Source: Bacteroidia bacterium
Lineage (GTDB): Bacteria; Bacteroidota; Bacteroidia; J057; JAIXKT01
Assembly: GCA_026932145.1 (NCBI GenBank)
Contig: JAIXKT010000057.1
Location: 1-64,000, forward strand
Direction: 5' to 3'
DNA: 64,000 bases
This document shows, one piece after another, positions 16,525-24,625 of the stretch; positions within the stretch are counted from its first letter, which is position 1; every line of letters starts with the position of its first letter. The notes under the pieces are model-generated. The model had not been told where the DNA came from and ran no database searches. It saw only the letters and a program-made list of their open reading frames with translations. A program made the translations under genes and the position numbers.

Positions 16525-18696
16525 CTATTGAGAGACTTCGGCAAGTTTTCCGTCCCAAGCTAAACTGATTCGGTTTTTTTCAAGGTCAATACTATCAATA
16601 ATTACCTGTAATACTTGTCCGGTTTTCAGCACGTCCATTGGCTTAGTAATCCGCTTATTAAGTTGAATTTTAGATATATGTAATAAAGCGTCATTTTTTA
16701 AGCCAATATCTACAAATGCTCCGAAATCCACTACATTTCTGACGGTTCCATTTAAGGTCATTCCGGTATGTAGGTCTTCCGGTTTGAGAACATCTGACCG
16801 GAGTACTGGTTTAGAGATACTTTCACGTGGGTCTCTGCCGGGCTTTGCTAAGTTTTCTTGGATAAGGTTTAAAGTATGTGTGTCGAGGTCTAATGCCGTG
16901 CAAAGTTTAACCCGTTCAGGCTCTTTTTGTTGGCTCAAGGCAAGCGCAATTCGGGGTAATTCTGTTTTGGTCTGCTTCAAAACCTCGGCAAGTTGATACA
17001 CTTTTGGGTATGACTCCGGGTGAATTGCGGTATTATCTAAAGGTTCATTACCATCTCTAATGCGTAAGAAACCGGCAGATTGCTCAAAGGCTTTTTCACC
17101 AACTCCTTTGACAAGTTTTAGTTCAGTACGATTTTTAAATTTTCCATTTGTTTCGCGATAAGCTACGATATTTTCTGCTACTCTGGTCGTTAAGCCGGAA
17201 ACATAAGACAGTAAAGCGGCAGAGGCGCTGTTTAGTTCTACTCCCACTTCATTTACGCAGGATTCTACAACGGCGGCTAATTCCTGCTCCAATAGGCGTT
17301 GGTTTACATCGTGTTGGTAAAGCCCCACTCCGATAGATTTCGGGTCAATCTTAATAAGTTCGGCTAAAGGGTCTAACACTCGTCTGGCAATGGAGATGTT
17401 TCCGCGCTCAGTAGCATCTAACTTCGGAAATTCTTTTTGGGCAATCGTAGAAACAGAATACACAGAAGCACCGGCTTCAGAAGTTATCAGATATTGAATG
17501 GGGAGGTTATTTTTTTGGATTACCGATGCCACAAATACTTCGGTTTCCCGAGATGCTGTTCCATTTCCGATTGCAATAAGGGTTACTTGATACCGATAAA
17601 TTAAGCGTAACATGATTTTTTCGGCATCTTGAGTGGCTTTTTTGGGTGGAGTCGGATACATCACATCTCCCTCTAAATAAGTTCCTAACTCATTGATTAC
17701 GGCAATTTTGCATCCAGAAGCAAATCCCGGGTCAATTCCCATAACAATGTGACCAGCTAAAGGCGGCTGCATCAACAAACTTTTTAGGTTTTGAGCAAAA
17801 ATTGTAATTGCATGTTTATCAGATACTTCCGTTAAATTACTGCGGATTTCTCTCTCCAATGAAGGATATAAATAACGATTTAAGCCTAACTTAATGCCTC
17901 CATGCCACGTCTCTTCAAATAGTAGGTTAGATGATACTTTTTCTTGCTGAATTATTTGCTGAAGTAGAAACTCTGAATCTCCGGTTATTTTTACAGATAA
18001 AACCCCCAAAGACTCGCCCCTATTTAGAGCTAAAATCTGATATGGCTTGATTCGTTTTAAATTACATTGAAATTCATGATAAATTTCAAATTTGGTAGCT
18101 TCTTTGTGCTCTGTATCTTTGACGGTGCTGGAAACAGTTCCATAATCCTGCAAGTGCTTTCTAACCAAAGCCCTATATGCGGTATTTTCGGTAATTTCCT
18201 CTGCAATAATGTATTGTACGCCATCTAAGGCTTCTTTTTGGGTGCAAATATCTCCTTTTAAAAAGGGATAAACGATTTCTGTGGGGTTTCCGGTGCGTGC
18301 TGTTTTTACAATTTCAACTAACGGGCCTAATCCGTTTTCTAAGGCAATAACGGCTTTTGTTTTCCTTTTTACTTTGAAGGGGAGGTATAAGTCCTCCAAA
18401 ATAGTAGCATCTTCACAATTTTCTATTTGAAGTTGGAGTTCGGGGGTGAGTTTGCCTTGCTCTGTAATTGATTTCAGAATGGTTTTTTTTCTGTCTTCTA
18501 ACTCCTGAAAGTAGTTAGAGAGCTTGATAATTTGGCGGATTTGCTCTTCATCTAAGCCGCCGGTTTGGGCTTTGCGGTATCGGGCTATAAAGGGAACAGT
18601 AGCCTCCTGTTCTATGAGGTTTAATACGGATAGAATATTTGCCGTAGGCAAAGAAATCTGCTTGGCTATTTTAATAGCGAGGTCTTGTATTTCCAT
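16525..18696 (-). CDS. tex: Tex-family RNA-binding transcription accessory protein
   Basis: A nucleic-acid-binding protein of 723 residues, slightly shorter than E. coli Tex. The order is the usual one: helical N-terminal domain (VPFIARYRKAQTGGLDEEQI), the YqgF/RNase-H-like domain (VMGIDPGFASGCKIAV), a helix-hairpin-helix region (GVGLYQHDVNQ and LVKGVGEKAFEQSAGFLRI) and a C-terminal S1 RNA-binding domain (GTVRNVVDFGAFVDIGLKND). Homologues bind RNA polymerase or RNA and affect transcription under stress. An 18-bp perfect palindrome lies 14 nt before the start. Confidence 0.95.
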   Translation of the reverse strand: MEIQDLAIKIAKQISLPTANILSVLNLIEQEATVPFIARYRKAQTGGLDEEQIRQIIKLSNYFQELEDRKKTILKSITEQGKLTPELQLQIENCEDATILEDLYLPFKVKRKTKAVIALENGLGPLVEIVKTARTGNPTEIVYPFLKGDICTQKEALDGVQYIIAEEITENTAYRALVRKHLQDYGTVSSTVKDTEHKEATKFEIYHEFQCNLKRIKPYQILALNRGESLGVLSVKITGDSEFLLQQIIQQEKVSSNLLFEETWHGGIKLGLNRYLYPSLEREIRSNLTEVSDKHAITIFAQNLKSLLMQPPLAGHIVMGIDPGFASGCKIAVINELGTYLEGDVMYPTPPKKATQDAEKIMLRLIYRYQVTLIAIGNGTASRETEVFVASVIQKNNLPIQYLITSEAGASVYSVSTIAQKEFPKLDATERGNISIARRVLDPLAELIKIDPKSIGVGLYQHDVNQRLLEQELAAVVESCVNEVGVELNSASAALLSYVSGLTTRVAENIVAYRETNGKFKNRTELKLVKGVGEKAFEQSAGFLRIRDGNEPLDNTAIHPESYPKVYQLAEVLKQTKTELPRIALALSQQKEPERVKLCTALDLDTHTLNLIQENLAKPGRDPRESISKPVLRSDVLKPEDLHTGMTLNGTVRNVVDFGAFVDIGLKNDALLHISKIQLNKRITKPMDVLKTGQVLQVIIDSIDLEKNRISLAWDGKLAEVSQ

Positions 18697-18709
18697 AAAT
18701 CTTCCTATT

Positions 18710-18727
18710 TGCTAAATTAATTTAGCA
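18710..18727. promoter_or_regulatory. 18-bp perfect palindrome before tex
   Basis: TGCTAAATTAATTTAGCA reads the same on both strands and lies between the ybaB stop and the tex start, 14 nt from the ATG. The dyad symmetry without a loop fits a dimeric-repressor operator better than a terminator. No cognate regulator is identified. Confidence 0.4.
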
Positions 18728-18762
18728 GGATACAGGTTTTTGTATGATGATTTTGTATTTAT

Positions 18763-19110
18763 TTAGAGGCCGAGGTTGCCTAAGTTTAAGCCGGGGATGT
18801 TGGGTAGGTTCATATCTCCCAGAATATTTTGGGTAAAATGCCCCATCTCTTGCTGGTGGCGTTCTTCGGCAAGAGTTAAGGCTTTATTTAAGGCGGTGCA
18901 TAATAAATCTTCTAAACCCTCTTTATCACCGGACGTTAAAAGTTCTTGATTAATAGTAATTTGCTTTACTTTTTTTGAGGCAGACATCTTTACATGAACC
19001 ATATTTCCGCCTGCTTCGGCCTCCACAAAGATCTCGTCTAAGTGAGCTTTTGCCTTCTCCATATCTTGTTGCATTTGGCTAACCTTGCCAAACATATCTG
19101 CAAAATTCAT
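18763..19110 (-). CDS. YbaB/EbfC-family nucleoid-associated protein
   Basis: A small dimeric DNA-binding protein of 115 residues, close to the 109 of E. coli YbaB. It starts with the long helix MFGKVSQMQQDMEKAKAHLD, then the beta-hairpin with VEAEAGGNMVHVKMSASKKV, then LLTSGDKEGLEDLLCTALNKAL, and ends in a Gly/Asn/Leu-rich tail (NLPNIPGLNLGNLGL), as is common in the family. It is not next to dnaX and recR here, the usual pairing in other phyla. Tex lies downstream. Confidence 0.92.
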   Translation of the reverse strand: MNFADMFGKVSQMQQDMEKAKAHLDEIFVEAEAGGNMVHVKMSASKKVKQITINQELLTSGDKEGLEDLLCTALNKALTLAEERHQQEMGHFTQNILGDMNLPNIPGLNLGNLGL

Positions 19111-19233
19111 CGTGAATAATTTTTCGGTAAAGTTACAAAGTTTAAATACATTTTGTTCAGAGAATTTTCTTTCTCTTTGGAATAATACAGCATTTTGGGA
19201 AGTTCGTTAATTCAGTGTTATTGCTAAAAAGGG

Positions 19234-20016
19234 TTATTCTATTTTTCTTTTTCCGTTAAATAAATAGCTTACTGACAGCCAAAAAGCGCGGTTATAAATC
19301 TTTATTTCATGCTTATTACCGCTTATTATGTAGCCATTAGCACTTTGAAAGATGTCAAAAAAACCATGCGTATATTTTGCACCAATGGATAAACTATAGG
19401 GAAGTTGATATGCTAAACCTACCTCAATTCCAAAATCCATTTTTTGTAGATATTTTGATTTGTCTTCAAATTGACTTGGATTGCCAAAAATACTGTGGTC
19501 AATAAAGGTCTTTCCGGTTTCATCTTTTCGATTTATTTGGGCATCTATCAATGCACTGATATAAGGCCCTGTATAAATCTGAACACCTTTGAAATAAAGT
19601 GTAGGGCTGATTGGGAAAAAGTCTAAATAATAGGTTTTAAATTGTGCAGAATAGTTTCCGTTGATGCTGTCAGTTAGGGTTACGCCTGCACCTTTCTGGT
19701 TAAAAAGTAGTTCATGTTTGAGGTAAAGATGTTTTTCGATTTTTGTATCCACCCAAATTCCAAGATGAAAGGCTGGTTGAAAGTTTGTCTCGTTATTGGC
19801 AAAAACGTAATCAATATCACTGCCATAAATATTGGATAAGCTAAAGCCTGCTTTTATGCCCCATAAAACGCTGCCGCTTTTAAATAAAGTATTACGAAAT
19901 TTTGTTGTAGTGTCAATTTCTGTATTTTGTTTTGGATTTTGGGTTTCGGGTTTGTTTTGTGCGAATACAAAACTGCAACAGCAAAAAGCAATAAGTATGT
20001 TGGTTATCTGTTTCAT
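19234..20016 (-). CDS. PorT-like outer-membrane beta-barrel protein
   Basis: A 260-residue exported protein with signal peptide MKQITNILIAFCCCSFVFAQ and a mature part typical of porin-family/PorT-like barrels: WGIKAGFSLSNIYGSDIDYVF early, then LYLKHELLFNQKGAG, LYFKGVQIYTGPYI and the terminal AFWLSVSYLFNG. The gene starts 12 nt after the tolC-like gene and probably shares its transcript. The role is unknown; small barrels of this class often assist export or sensing. Confidence 0.68.
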   Translation of the reverse strand: MKQITNILIAFCCCSFVFAQNKPETQNPKQNTEIDTTTKFRNTLFKSGSVLWGIKAGFSLSNIYGSDIDYVFANNETNFQPAFHLGIWVDTKIEKHLYLKHELLFNQKGAGVTLTDSINGNYSAQFKTYYLDFFPISPTLYFKGVQIYTGPYISALIDAQINRKDETGKTFIDHSIFGNPSQFEDKSKYLQKMDFGIEVGLAYQLPYSLSIGAKYTHGFFDIFQSANGYIISGNKHEIKIYNRAFWLSVSYLFNGKRKIE

Positions 20017-20028
20017 TTTGCTGATTTT

Positions 20029-21321
20029 TTAAAAGTTAATATCCCAAATGCCGGCTGCTCTTTCTAACTCCACCAAAGCGGCAGCATAGGAATAAAGCGT
20101 TTGATAATAATCTTGCTGTACTTCGTTAAATGTTCTTTGTGCGTTTAACACTTCAAGTAGCGAAGTTTCACCCCGTTTGTAACTGTATATTTTTCCGTCT
20201 AAGACCGCTTGGGCTTCTGTAAGCAAGCCTGTGTTAAATTGCTGCACCTGTTTTTGCATAGAGAGATAATTAAAATAGGCTTGTACTACCTCATCTTGGA
20301 TCTGTAATTCAATTTGTCGGTATTGGGTTTCTGCCTGCAAGCTACTGTAATAAGCTGTTTTGAGTTCACCCGGATGGTTATTAGAAAACTTTAGCGGCAC
20401 AGAAATGCCTATGCCTACCTGTGCATAAGAGGGTGTTGGGGCAATAATGTTTCTATCATAAGAAGAGTAGGTTATACCAGTGGCAATCCCTAAGTCAATT
20501 ATCCGGTTTGCTTTGGCTAATTGTAAGATGTGTTGCGATATATTTTTGTTTTGTAAGGCCACGGATAGGTCAGCGCGGTTATTTTGTGCCGTTATTACTA
20601 AATCGGATAAAATGAAGTTTCGTTCAAACTTAGAAAAATCACCTTGCGGTAAAAATAGTGTGTCGGTTTGCTTTACCCCTAATAACAACCAAAGGCTGAT
20701 TAATGAGTTTTTAAATTGTGCATCTGCCTGATACACGTTGTTAAGCATCATTCCGGCTTCTAATTTACTTTGTCTTGCGTCCACTTGTGTGATTGAGGCC
20801 AATTTAAACCGGATACTGTCAGATTGAGCCAATTTGCTCATTTGCAGATATGAATTAGATAATATATCCAGCAGCAAATTATCTTTCATTGCTGCTAAAA
20901 AACCAAGTGTGGCATCTGCCCGAAGGTTGCGGAAATAATCTTGTAATAAATAGTGGGCAAGTTCTGCTTGGCTATTTGCTAAGTTAATCCTTGCCTTGCG
21001 TTTGCCCCCCAACTCCAATGTCCAATTAAGCCCTGAATTAAACCCGTAGCCCATATTCATCCTTCGCTGTCCATTATCAAAATAGCCAAAAATAATTTGA
21101 GGGTCAGGAAAGATTTTAGCAGTTTCTATCTGCGCATTGGCAATATTGATATTGAATTTTTGTGCCGCATAATTCAAATTATTTTTTCCAACTAATGCTA
21201 AATAGTCAGTGTAATCAATTTTAATTTGTACAAAAGAGGTATCAATAAATTCAGGTTTGTTTTGTGTAAATGCTTTTGCCACAAAAAGGCATATACACAA
21301 TATAAATAAAGTTCTTTTCAT
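20029..21321 (-). CDS. TolC-family outer-membrane efflux protein
   Basis: A 430-residue outer-membrane channel protein with signal peptide (MKRTLFILCICLFVAKAFTQ). Two repeated helical/barrel halves are visible, with long alanine- and glutamine-rich helices (INIANAQIETAKIFPDPQII; GETSLLEVLNAQRTFNEVQQ), the second being the diagnostic family motif. It should dock onto a periplasmic adaptor and an inner-membrane pump, but neither an RND/ABC pump nor an adaptor gene lies in this window. A good promoter precedes it. Confidence 0.9.
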   Translation of the reverse strand: MKRTLFILCICLFVAKAFTQNKPEFIDTSFVQIKIDYTDYLALVGKNNLNYAAQKFNINIANAQIETAKIFPDPQIIFGYFDNGQRRMNMGYGFNSGLNWTLELGGKRKARINLANSQAELAHYLLQDYFRNLRADATLGFLAAMKDNLLLDILSNSYLQMSKLAQSDSIRFKLASITQVDARQSKLEAGMMLNNVYQADAQFKNSLISLWLLLGVKQTDTLFLPQGDFSKFERNFILSDLVITAQNNRADLSVALQNKNISQHILQLAKANRIIDLGIATGITYSSYDRNIIAPTPSYAQVGIGISVPLKFSNNHPGELKTAYYSSLQAETQYRQIELQIQDEVVQAYFNYLSMQKQVQQFNTGLLTEAQAVLDGKIYSYKRGETSLLEVLNAQRTFNEVQQDYYQTLYSYAAALVELERAAGIWDINF

Positions 21322-21343
21322 CCTTCAGAAGATGTCTCGATGC

Positions 21344-21375
21344 CAAAATTATTGCCAAATTTCTTTTCCAGCAAA
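21344..21375 (-). promoter_or_regulatory. -33/-7 promoter of the tolC-like operon
   Basis: On the minus strand TTTG is followed after 20 nt by TAATTTTG, the best full promoter match in the window. The -7 element ends 22 nt before the ATG. Confidence 0.6.
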
Positions 21376-21695
21376 TAATAGACTTTAGATAAGTTAATGT
21401 TTTATGAGAACAAAGATATTAATAAAAACAGAAATAGTTTGCTCAATAGAATAAAAAGATGATTAGCTATGTGCTCCAGTATGGCAAAATCAAAATCAGC
21501 CTTCAAAATAGGCAAAGGAAAGTTAGTAAATCAAACAAGTATAACAGAAAGTGACTTTGAATATTTGTTACCGTCTATTTTCGGCAGAATACTCTTTGAA
21601 TGAGCTCGGCTACCCGTTGGTCATCTTCTATAATTAAAATTTGTATTTCAGCTATTTTTTTACAAAAATAACTACCTGTTGGCTCTATCTATGAG
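21376..21695. other. Gene-poor gap between tolC-like and TonB receptor genes
   Basis: About 320 nt with no intact gene. It holds the remnant of a response regulator on the minus strand (separate entry) and otherwise AT-rich sequence. Short plus-strand frames here (40 codons from 21481, 32 codons from 21460) resemble nothing known. Confidence 0.5.
21575..21646 (-). pseudogene. Remnant of a response-regulator receiver domain
   Basis: Reading on the minus strand gives IQILIIEDDQRVAELIQRVF, followed by CRK and a stop. This is unmistakably like the first strand and helix of an OmpR-class receiver domain (compare ILIIEDE.RVAEFI.. in CusR-like regulators), with the acidic pair retained. There is no start codon and nothing of the phosphorylation site or output domain. 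It looks like the end of a deletion. The frame is open a little further upstream, to about 21688, without receiver similarity. Confidence 0.55.
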
Positions 21696-24119
21696 CTAAA
21701 ATTTATAGTTATAGCCTAACCGAATTACCTGTGTTTCGTAGTAGTCTGCACTGGTGTAGCTAAATCCATTCCCCTGAATCTCTTTTTTGATGACCATTGT
21801 GTTTAATAAATCAGTTGCATTGAAAAATAATTCTCCTTTACTTTTTTGGATAGATTTTTTTAGCCCTAAATCCAACGAAAAACGTTGTCCGATTTTTCCT
21901 TGCGGAATGATGTCAGGTGCTAAATAAACGGCTATTATTTGCAATTCAACTTTTTTGGGTAAATGGAAGTTATTGTTTAGCTTTACGTTACCTGAAAAAA
22001 TTGTCTGTTTTTCGGCAGAAAAAGTATGGGGAATAGGATAAAGGTTTTCTATTGAGAAAGCATTGATTTGGCTGCGATAAATAGTTGCATTGACGTTGAA
22101 TGAATACCATTTGGCAGTTTCCTGGTTTAGTATAAATTCCATACCTGTATTGTAGCTTTTTCCTGCATTTTGAAATATGGCGTAAATTAAAGTACTGTTC
22201 GGAACAATGGTTGAAATTCGTGTAATGGTTGCGTTTGCAAAGCGATAATATGCTGCCGAATAAAAATAGCCGTTTTCCCAACTTGTTTTATACCCCAATT
22301 CAAATGAGTTGGTAAACTGTGGGCGTAATGCAGGATTACCGACTTTGATAATTTCTGCATCATCATATTTTGGGAAAATGCGAATGTCCACTTCATTTGG
22401 CCTATCTACTCTTCGGTTGTAAAAAAGTGAAAATTTATGGTGGTCATTAATTTTGTAAGCTAAACGAAAATTTGGAAATGGCTGAGTATAGTCATAACCA
22501 CTACTTTTGTAGGTATTGTGATTGGGATTTACTTCATAATTGATATTTACATATTCGATTCTTAAACCTAATTCAGCTTCCCACTTGGCGTTTTCCAGAA
22601 CATAGTTTCCATATAACGCCGGTATCACTTCTTTGTAAGTTGCCCAGCCGCCAGCACCCATATCTAAAACCGAATTTATTCCGGCAATAAAATTCATATT
22701 TGTTGGGATAATCCTATTCCTCAATTTTACACCTGTTTCAATTCTTCCATATTTCAAGGGTTGTATATAATCGACATTAAAATCATAAACTTGTTCATCA
22801 GATAATAGCTTAAAAGCGTCTGTCCCTGTTGAATTTGGCAAATAATTATCATAAAAATACTTTTCATCTTCTCTGTGAAAAGTATAATTAAACCCAGCAT
22901 TTAACAAATGTCCGGCTTCTTTAAATTTATGCTGGTAAATTGCTGAGGCCATTATGGTTGTTTTTAGTTCATCTTCTAAAAACTGCCAGAGGCGAAGCCG
23001 TGTTGATAAATCCGCGTTAAAAAAAGGCTGGTCTCCTCGGTCAGTTATTTTTTCACTTCCAAACAAACCCGAGACAGTTAAGGTATTTTGGTCGTTAATA
23101 TACCAATCAATTCCCGCTTTTGAAGTAAAAAAGTTCGTATTCCTGTTTCGTTTTAATTGTTGTTTGATAATTGTTTTATCATCATAAGTTCTGGCTACAA
23201 ATTCGTTTTTGTTCAGCGTTTGCGTGTATAAGTTATCGGCCTGAAAAAAAACGTTTGTTTTTCTTTTTCTGTAATTGAAAGAGAGGGATGGGTTTATCTT
23301 TGGTGTAAAAGTATATTGTGGCCTGATGGTTGGTAAATTTTCTTTACGCACCCACAAAGCTCCTAAGCCCGTTGTGAAGCCAGCTTTTCCATTAAAGCCA
23401 TCTTGTTTGTTTTTTTTCATTATAATATTGATAATTCCGGCATTACCGTTGGCATCGTATTTTGATGAGGGGTTGTTTATGATTTCAATTTTTTCGATGG
23501 CAGAGGCGGGGATGTTATCTAATCCGGTTTGGCTACCGAAGCCGGTCATTGCAGTTTGTTTACCGTCAATCAAGATAATTACTTTTTCGTTGCCTCTTAG
23601 CTGCACTTTTCCGTCCTGAACCGTAATGCTGGGTAAGTTTTGCATGATTTGCAAGACAGAGCCCCCTCCCTGGCTAATATTATCATCAACAGAATACGTT
23701 TTTTTGTCCATTTTTTCACTTACGTCATCTGCTTTTCCGGTTATCACAATTTCTTCTAAGGTTTTATTTTCTTCTTCCAACTCAATAGTTGCTATATTCA
23801 GAAACGCTGAGAGATTTCCTACAAAAAGTGCTTGTTTTTTAGTAGTATAACCGATGTAAGAAAGTTCCAGAAAATAATTATTGGGTTTGATACCTGTAAG
23901 GGTAAATCTTCCTTCATCGTCTGTAATGGTGCCGGTTACGAAGGAACTATCTTTTTCGGCTTTCAAAACAACATTTACAAATGGCAAAGCGGCTTTCTCA
24001 TTTTTGTCTTTTACGACTCCCGAAAGTGTAATAGATGATATTTGGGCTGAAGAAATACTGGTTGAAAATAAGAGCAACATGTTGAGTACAAGTGTTGCTC
24101 TTAATAACGTTTTAGTCAT
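21696..24119 (-). CDS. TonB-dependent receptor-type outer-membrane protein (OMP_b-brl family)
   Basis: A large outer-membrane receptor of 807 residues from the ATG at 24119, which directly begins the signal peptide (MTKTLLRATLVLNMLLLFS). Domains in order are: a carboxypeptidase-regulatory-like beta-sandwich (ITLSGVVKDKNEKAALPFVN...), the plug (GGGSVLQIMQNLPSITVQDG; VILIDGKQTAM; IEIINNPSSKYDANGNAGII), and a barrel ending in VIRLGYNYKF with the terminal aromatic. The barrel is of the second OMP_b-brl type rather than SusC. Its start overlaps the PepSY-like gene by 8 nt, and a kinase/regulator pair sits upstream, so it may be induced by the signal that pair senses. The ligand is unknown. Confidence 0.85.
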   Translation of the reverse strand: MTKTLLRATLVLNMLLLFSTSISSAQISSITLSGVVKDKNEKAALPFVNVVLKAEKDSSFVTGTITDDEGRFTLTGIKPNNYFLELSYIGYTTKKQALFVGNLSAFLNIATIELEEENKTLEEIVITGKADDVSEKMDKKTYSVDDNISQGGGSVLQIMQNLPSITVQDGKVQLRGNEKVIILIDGKQTAMTGFGSQTGLDNIPASAIEKIEIINNPSSKYDANGNAGIINIIMKKNKQDGFNGKAGFTTGLGALWVRKENLPTIRPQYTFTPKINPSLSFNYRKRKTNVFFQADNLYTQTLNKNEFVARTYDDKTIIKQQLKRNRNTNFFTSKAGIDWYINDQNTLTVSGLFGSEKITDRGDQPFFNADLSTRLRLWQFLEDELKTTIMASAIYQHKFKEAGHLLNAGFNYTFHREDEKYFYDNYLPNSTGTDAFKLLSDEQVYDFNVDYIQPLKYGRIETGVKLRNRIIPTNMNFIAGINSVLDMGAGGWATYKEVIPALYGNYVLENAKWEAELGLRIEYVNINYEVNPNHNTYKSSGYDYTQPFPNFRLAYKINDHHKFSLFYNRRVDRPNEVDIRIFPKYDDAEIIKVGNPALRPQFTNSFELGYKTSWENGYFYSAAYYRFANATITRISTIVPNSTLIYAIFQNAGKSYNTGMEFILNQETAKWYSFNVNATIYRSQINAFSIENLYPIPHTFSAEKQTIFSGNVKLNNNFHLPKKVELQIIAVYLAPDIIPQGKIGQRFSLDLGLKKSIQKSKGELFFNATDLLNTMVIKKEIQGNGFSYTSADYYETQVIRLGYNYKF

Positions 24120-24552
24120 TGTCGTTTTCTGGTTCTTCTTTAATAAAATTTCCGTTGCTGTCAAAAATCAAGTCTTTTCCTTTTACCTCTGCTTCGTATG
24201 TAACAACACCTTTGCTGCTGGTAATTTTTGTAGCTTCTTTGATTTTTTGCCCTGCGTAGTTTTTAGTAATGTAATCTTTCACTTTTGCAGGTAGCGCATC
24301 AACTTTGATTTCTATTTCTGTTTCTAAAATATTTCCTGAAGCGTCAATCAAAAGCGAATAATCAGTTTCATTAACTTCAAATTCTGCTTCGTAATTGCCT
24401 TTTTCTTTTTCCCATTTCAACTCCTTTGCGTTGGGGTAGTTTTTTTGTAATGCTGATTTTACAACTGCCGGAACTTCTTTGTCCGAAATTTTTTGTGCGT
24501 TGGCGGATAATACTGTGAACATTACGCTCAATAAAATTACTGTCTTTTTCAT
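24112..24552 (-). CDS. PepSY-like periplasmic protein
   Basis: A secreted 146-residue protein with signal peptide (MKKTVILLSVMFTVLSANAQ) and two copies of a roughly 60-residue PepSY-like beta fold: VPAVVKSALQKNYPNAKELK ... YEAEFEVNETDYSLLIDASG, then LPAKVKDYITKNYAGQKIKE ... YEAEVKGKDLIFDSNG. The acidic tail EEPENDND ends it. Such proteins are usual partners of two-component systems and barrel receptors in Bacteroidota, possibly as extracytoplasmic ligand binders or inhibitors. It lies between the receptor gene (8-nt overlap) and the kinase gene. Confidence 0.82.
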   Translation of the reverse strand: MKKTVILLSVMFTVLSANAQKISDKEVPAVVKSALQKNYPNAKELKWEKEKGNYEAEFEVNETDYSLLIDASGNILETEIEIKVDALPAKVKDYITKNYAGQKIKEATKITSSKGVVTYEAEVKGKDLIFDSNGNFIKEEPENDND

Positions 24553-24625
24553 TTTCTTAAAATTTTAAATTTAATAAGGCAAAGGTGCAACCTGATTTAG
24601 AAGAAATTTAGAATTTGCGTAGCAA

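Noticed and set aside
21481-21603. A 40-codon open frame on the plus strand with MAKSKSAFKIGKGKLVNQTS at its start.
   Set aside because: It overlaps the regulator remnant on the other strand, has no promoter and resembles nothing I know.
23275-24294. Several overlapping plus-strand frames opposite the receptor and PepSY-like genes.
   Set aside because: They are antisense to well-supported genes and look like translated complements of them.
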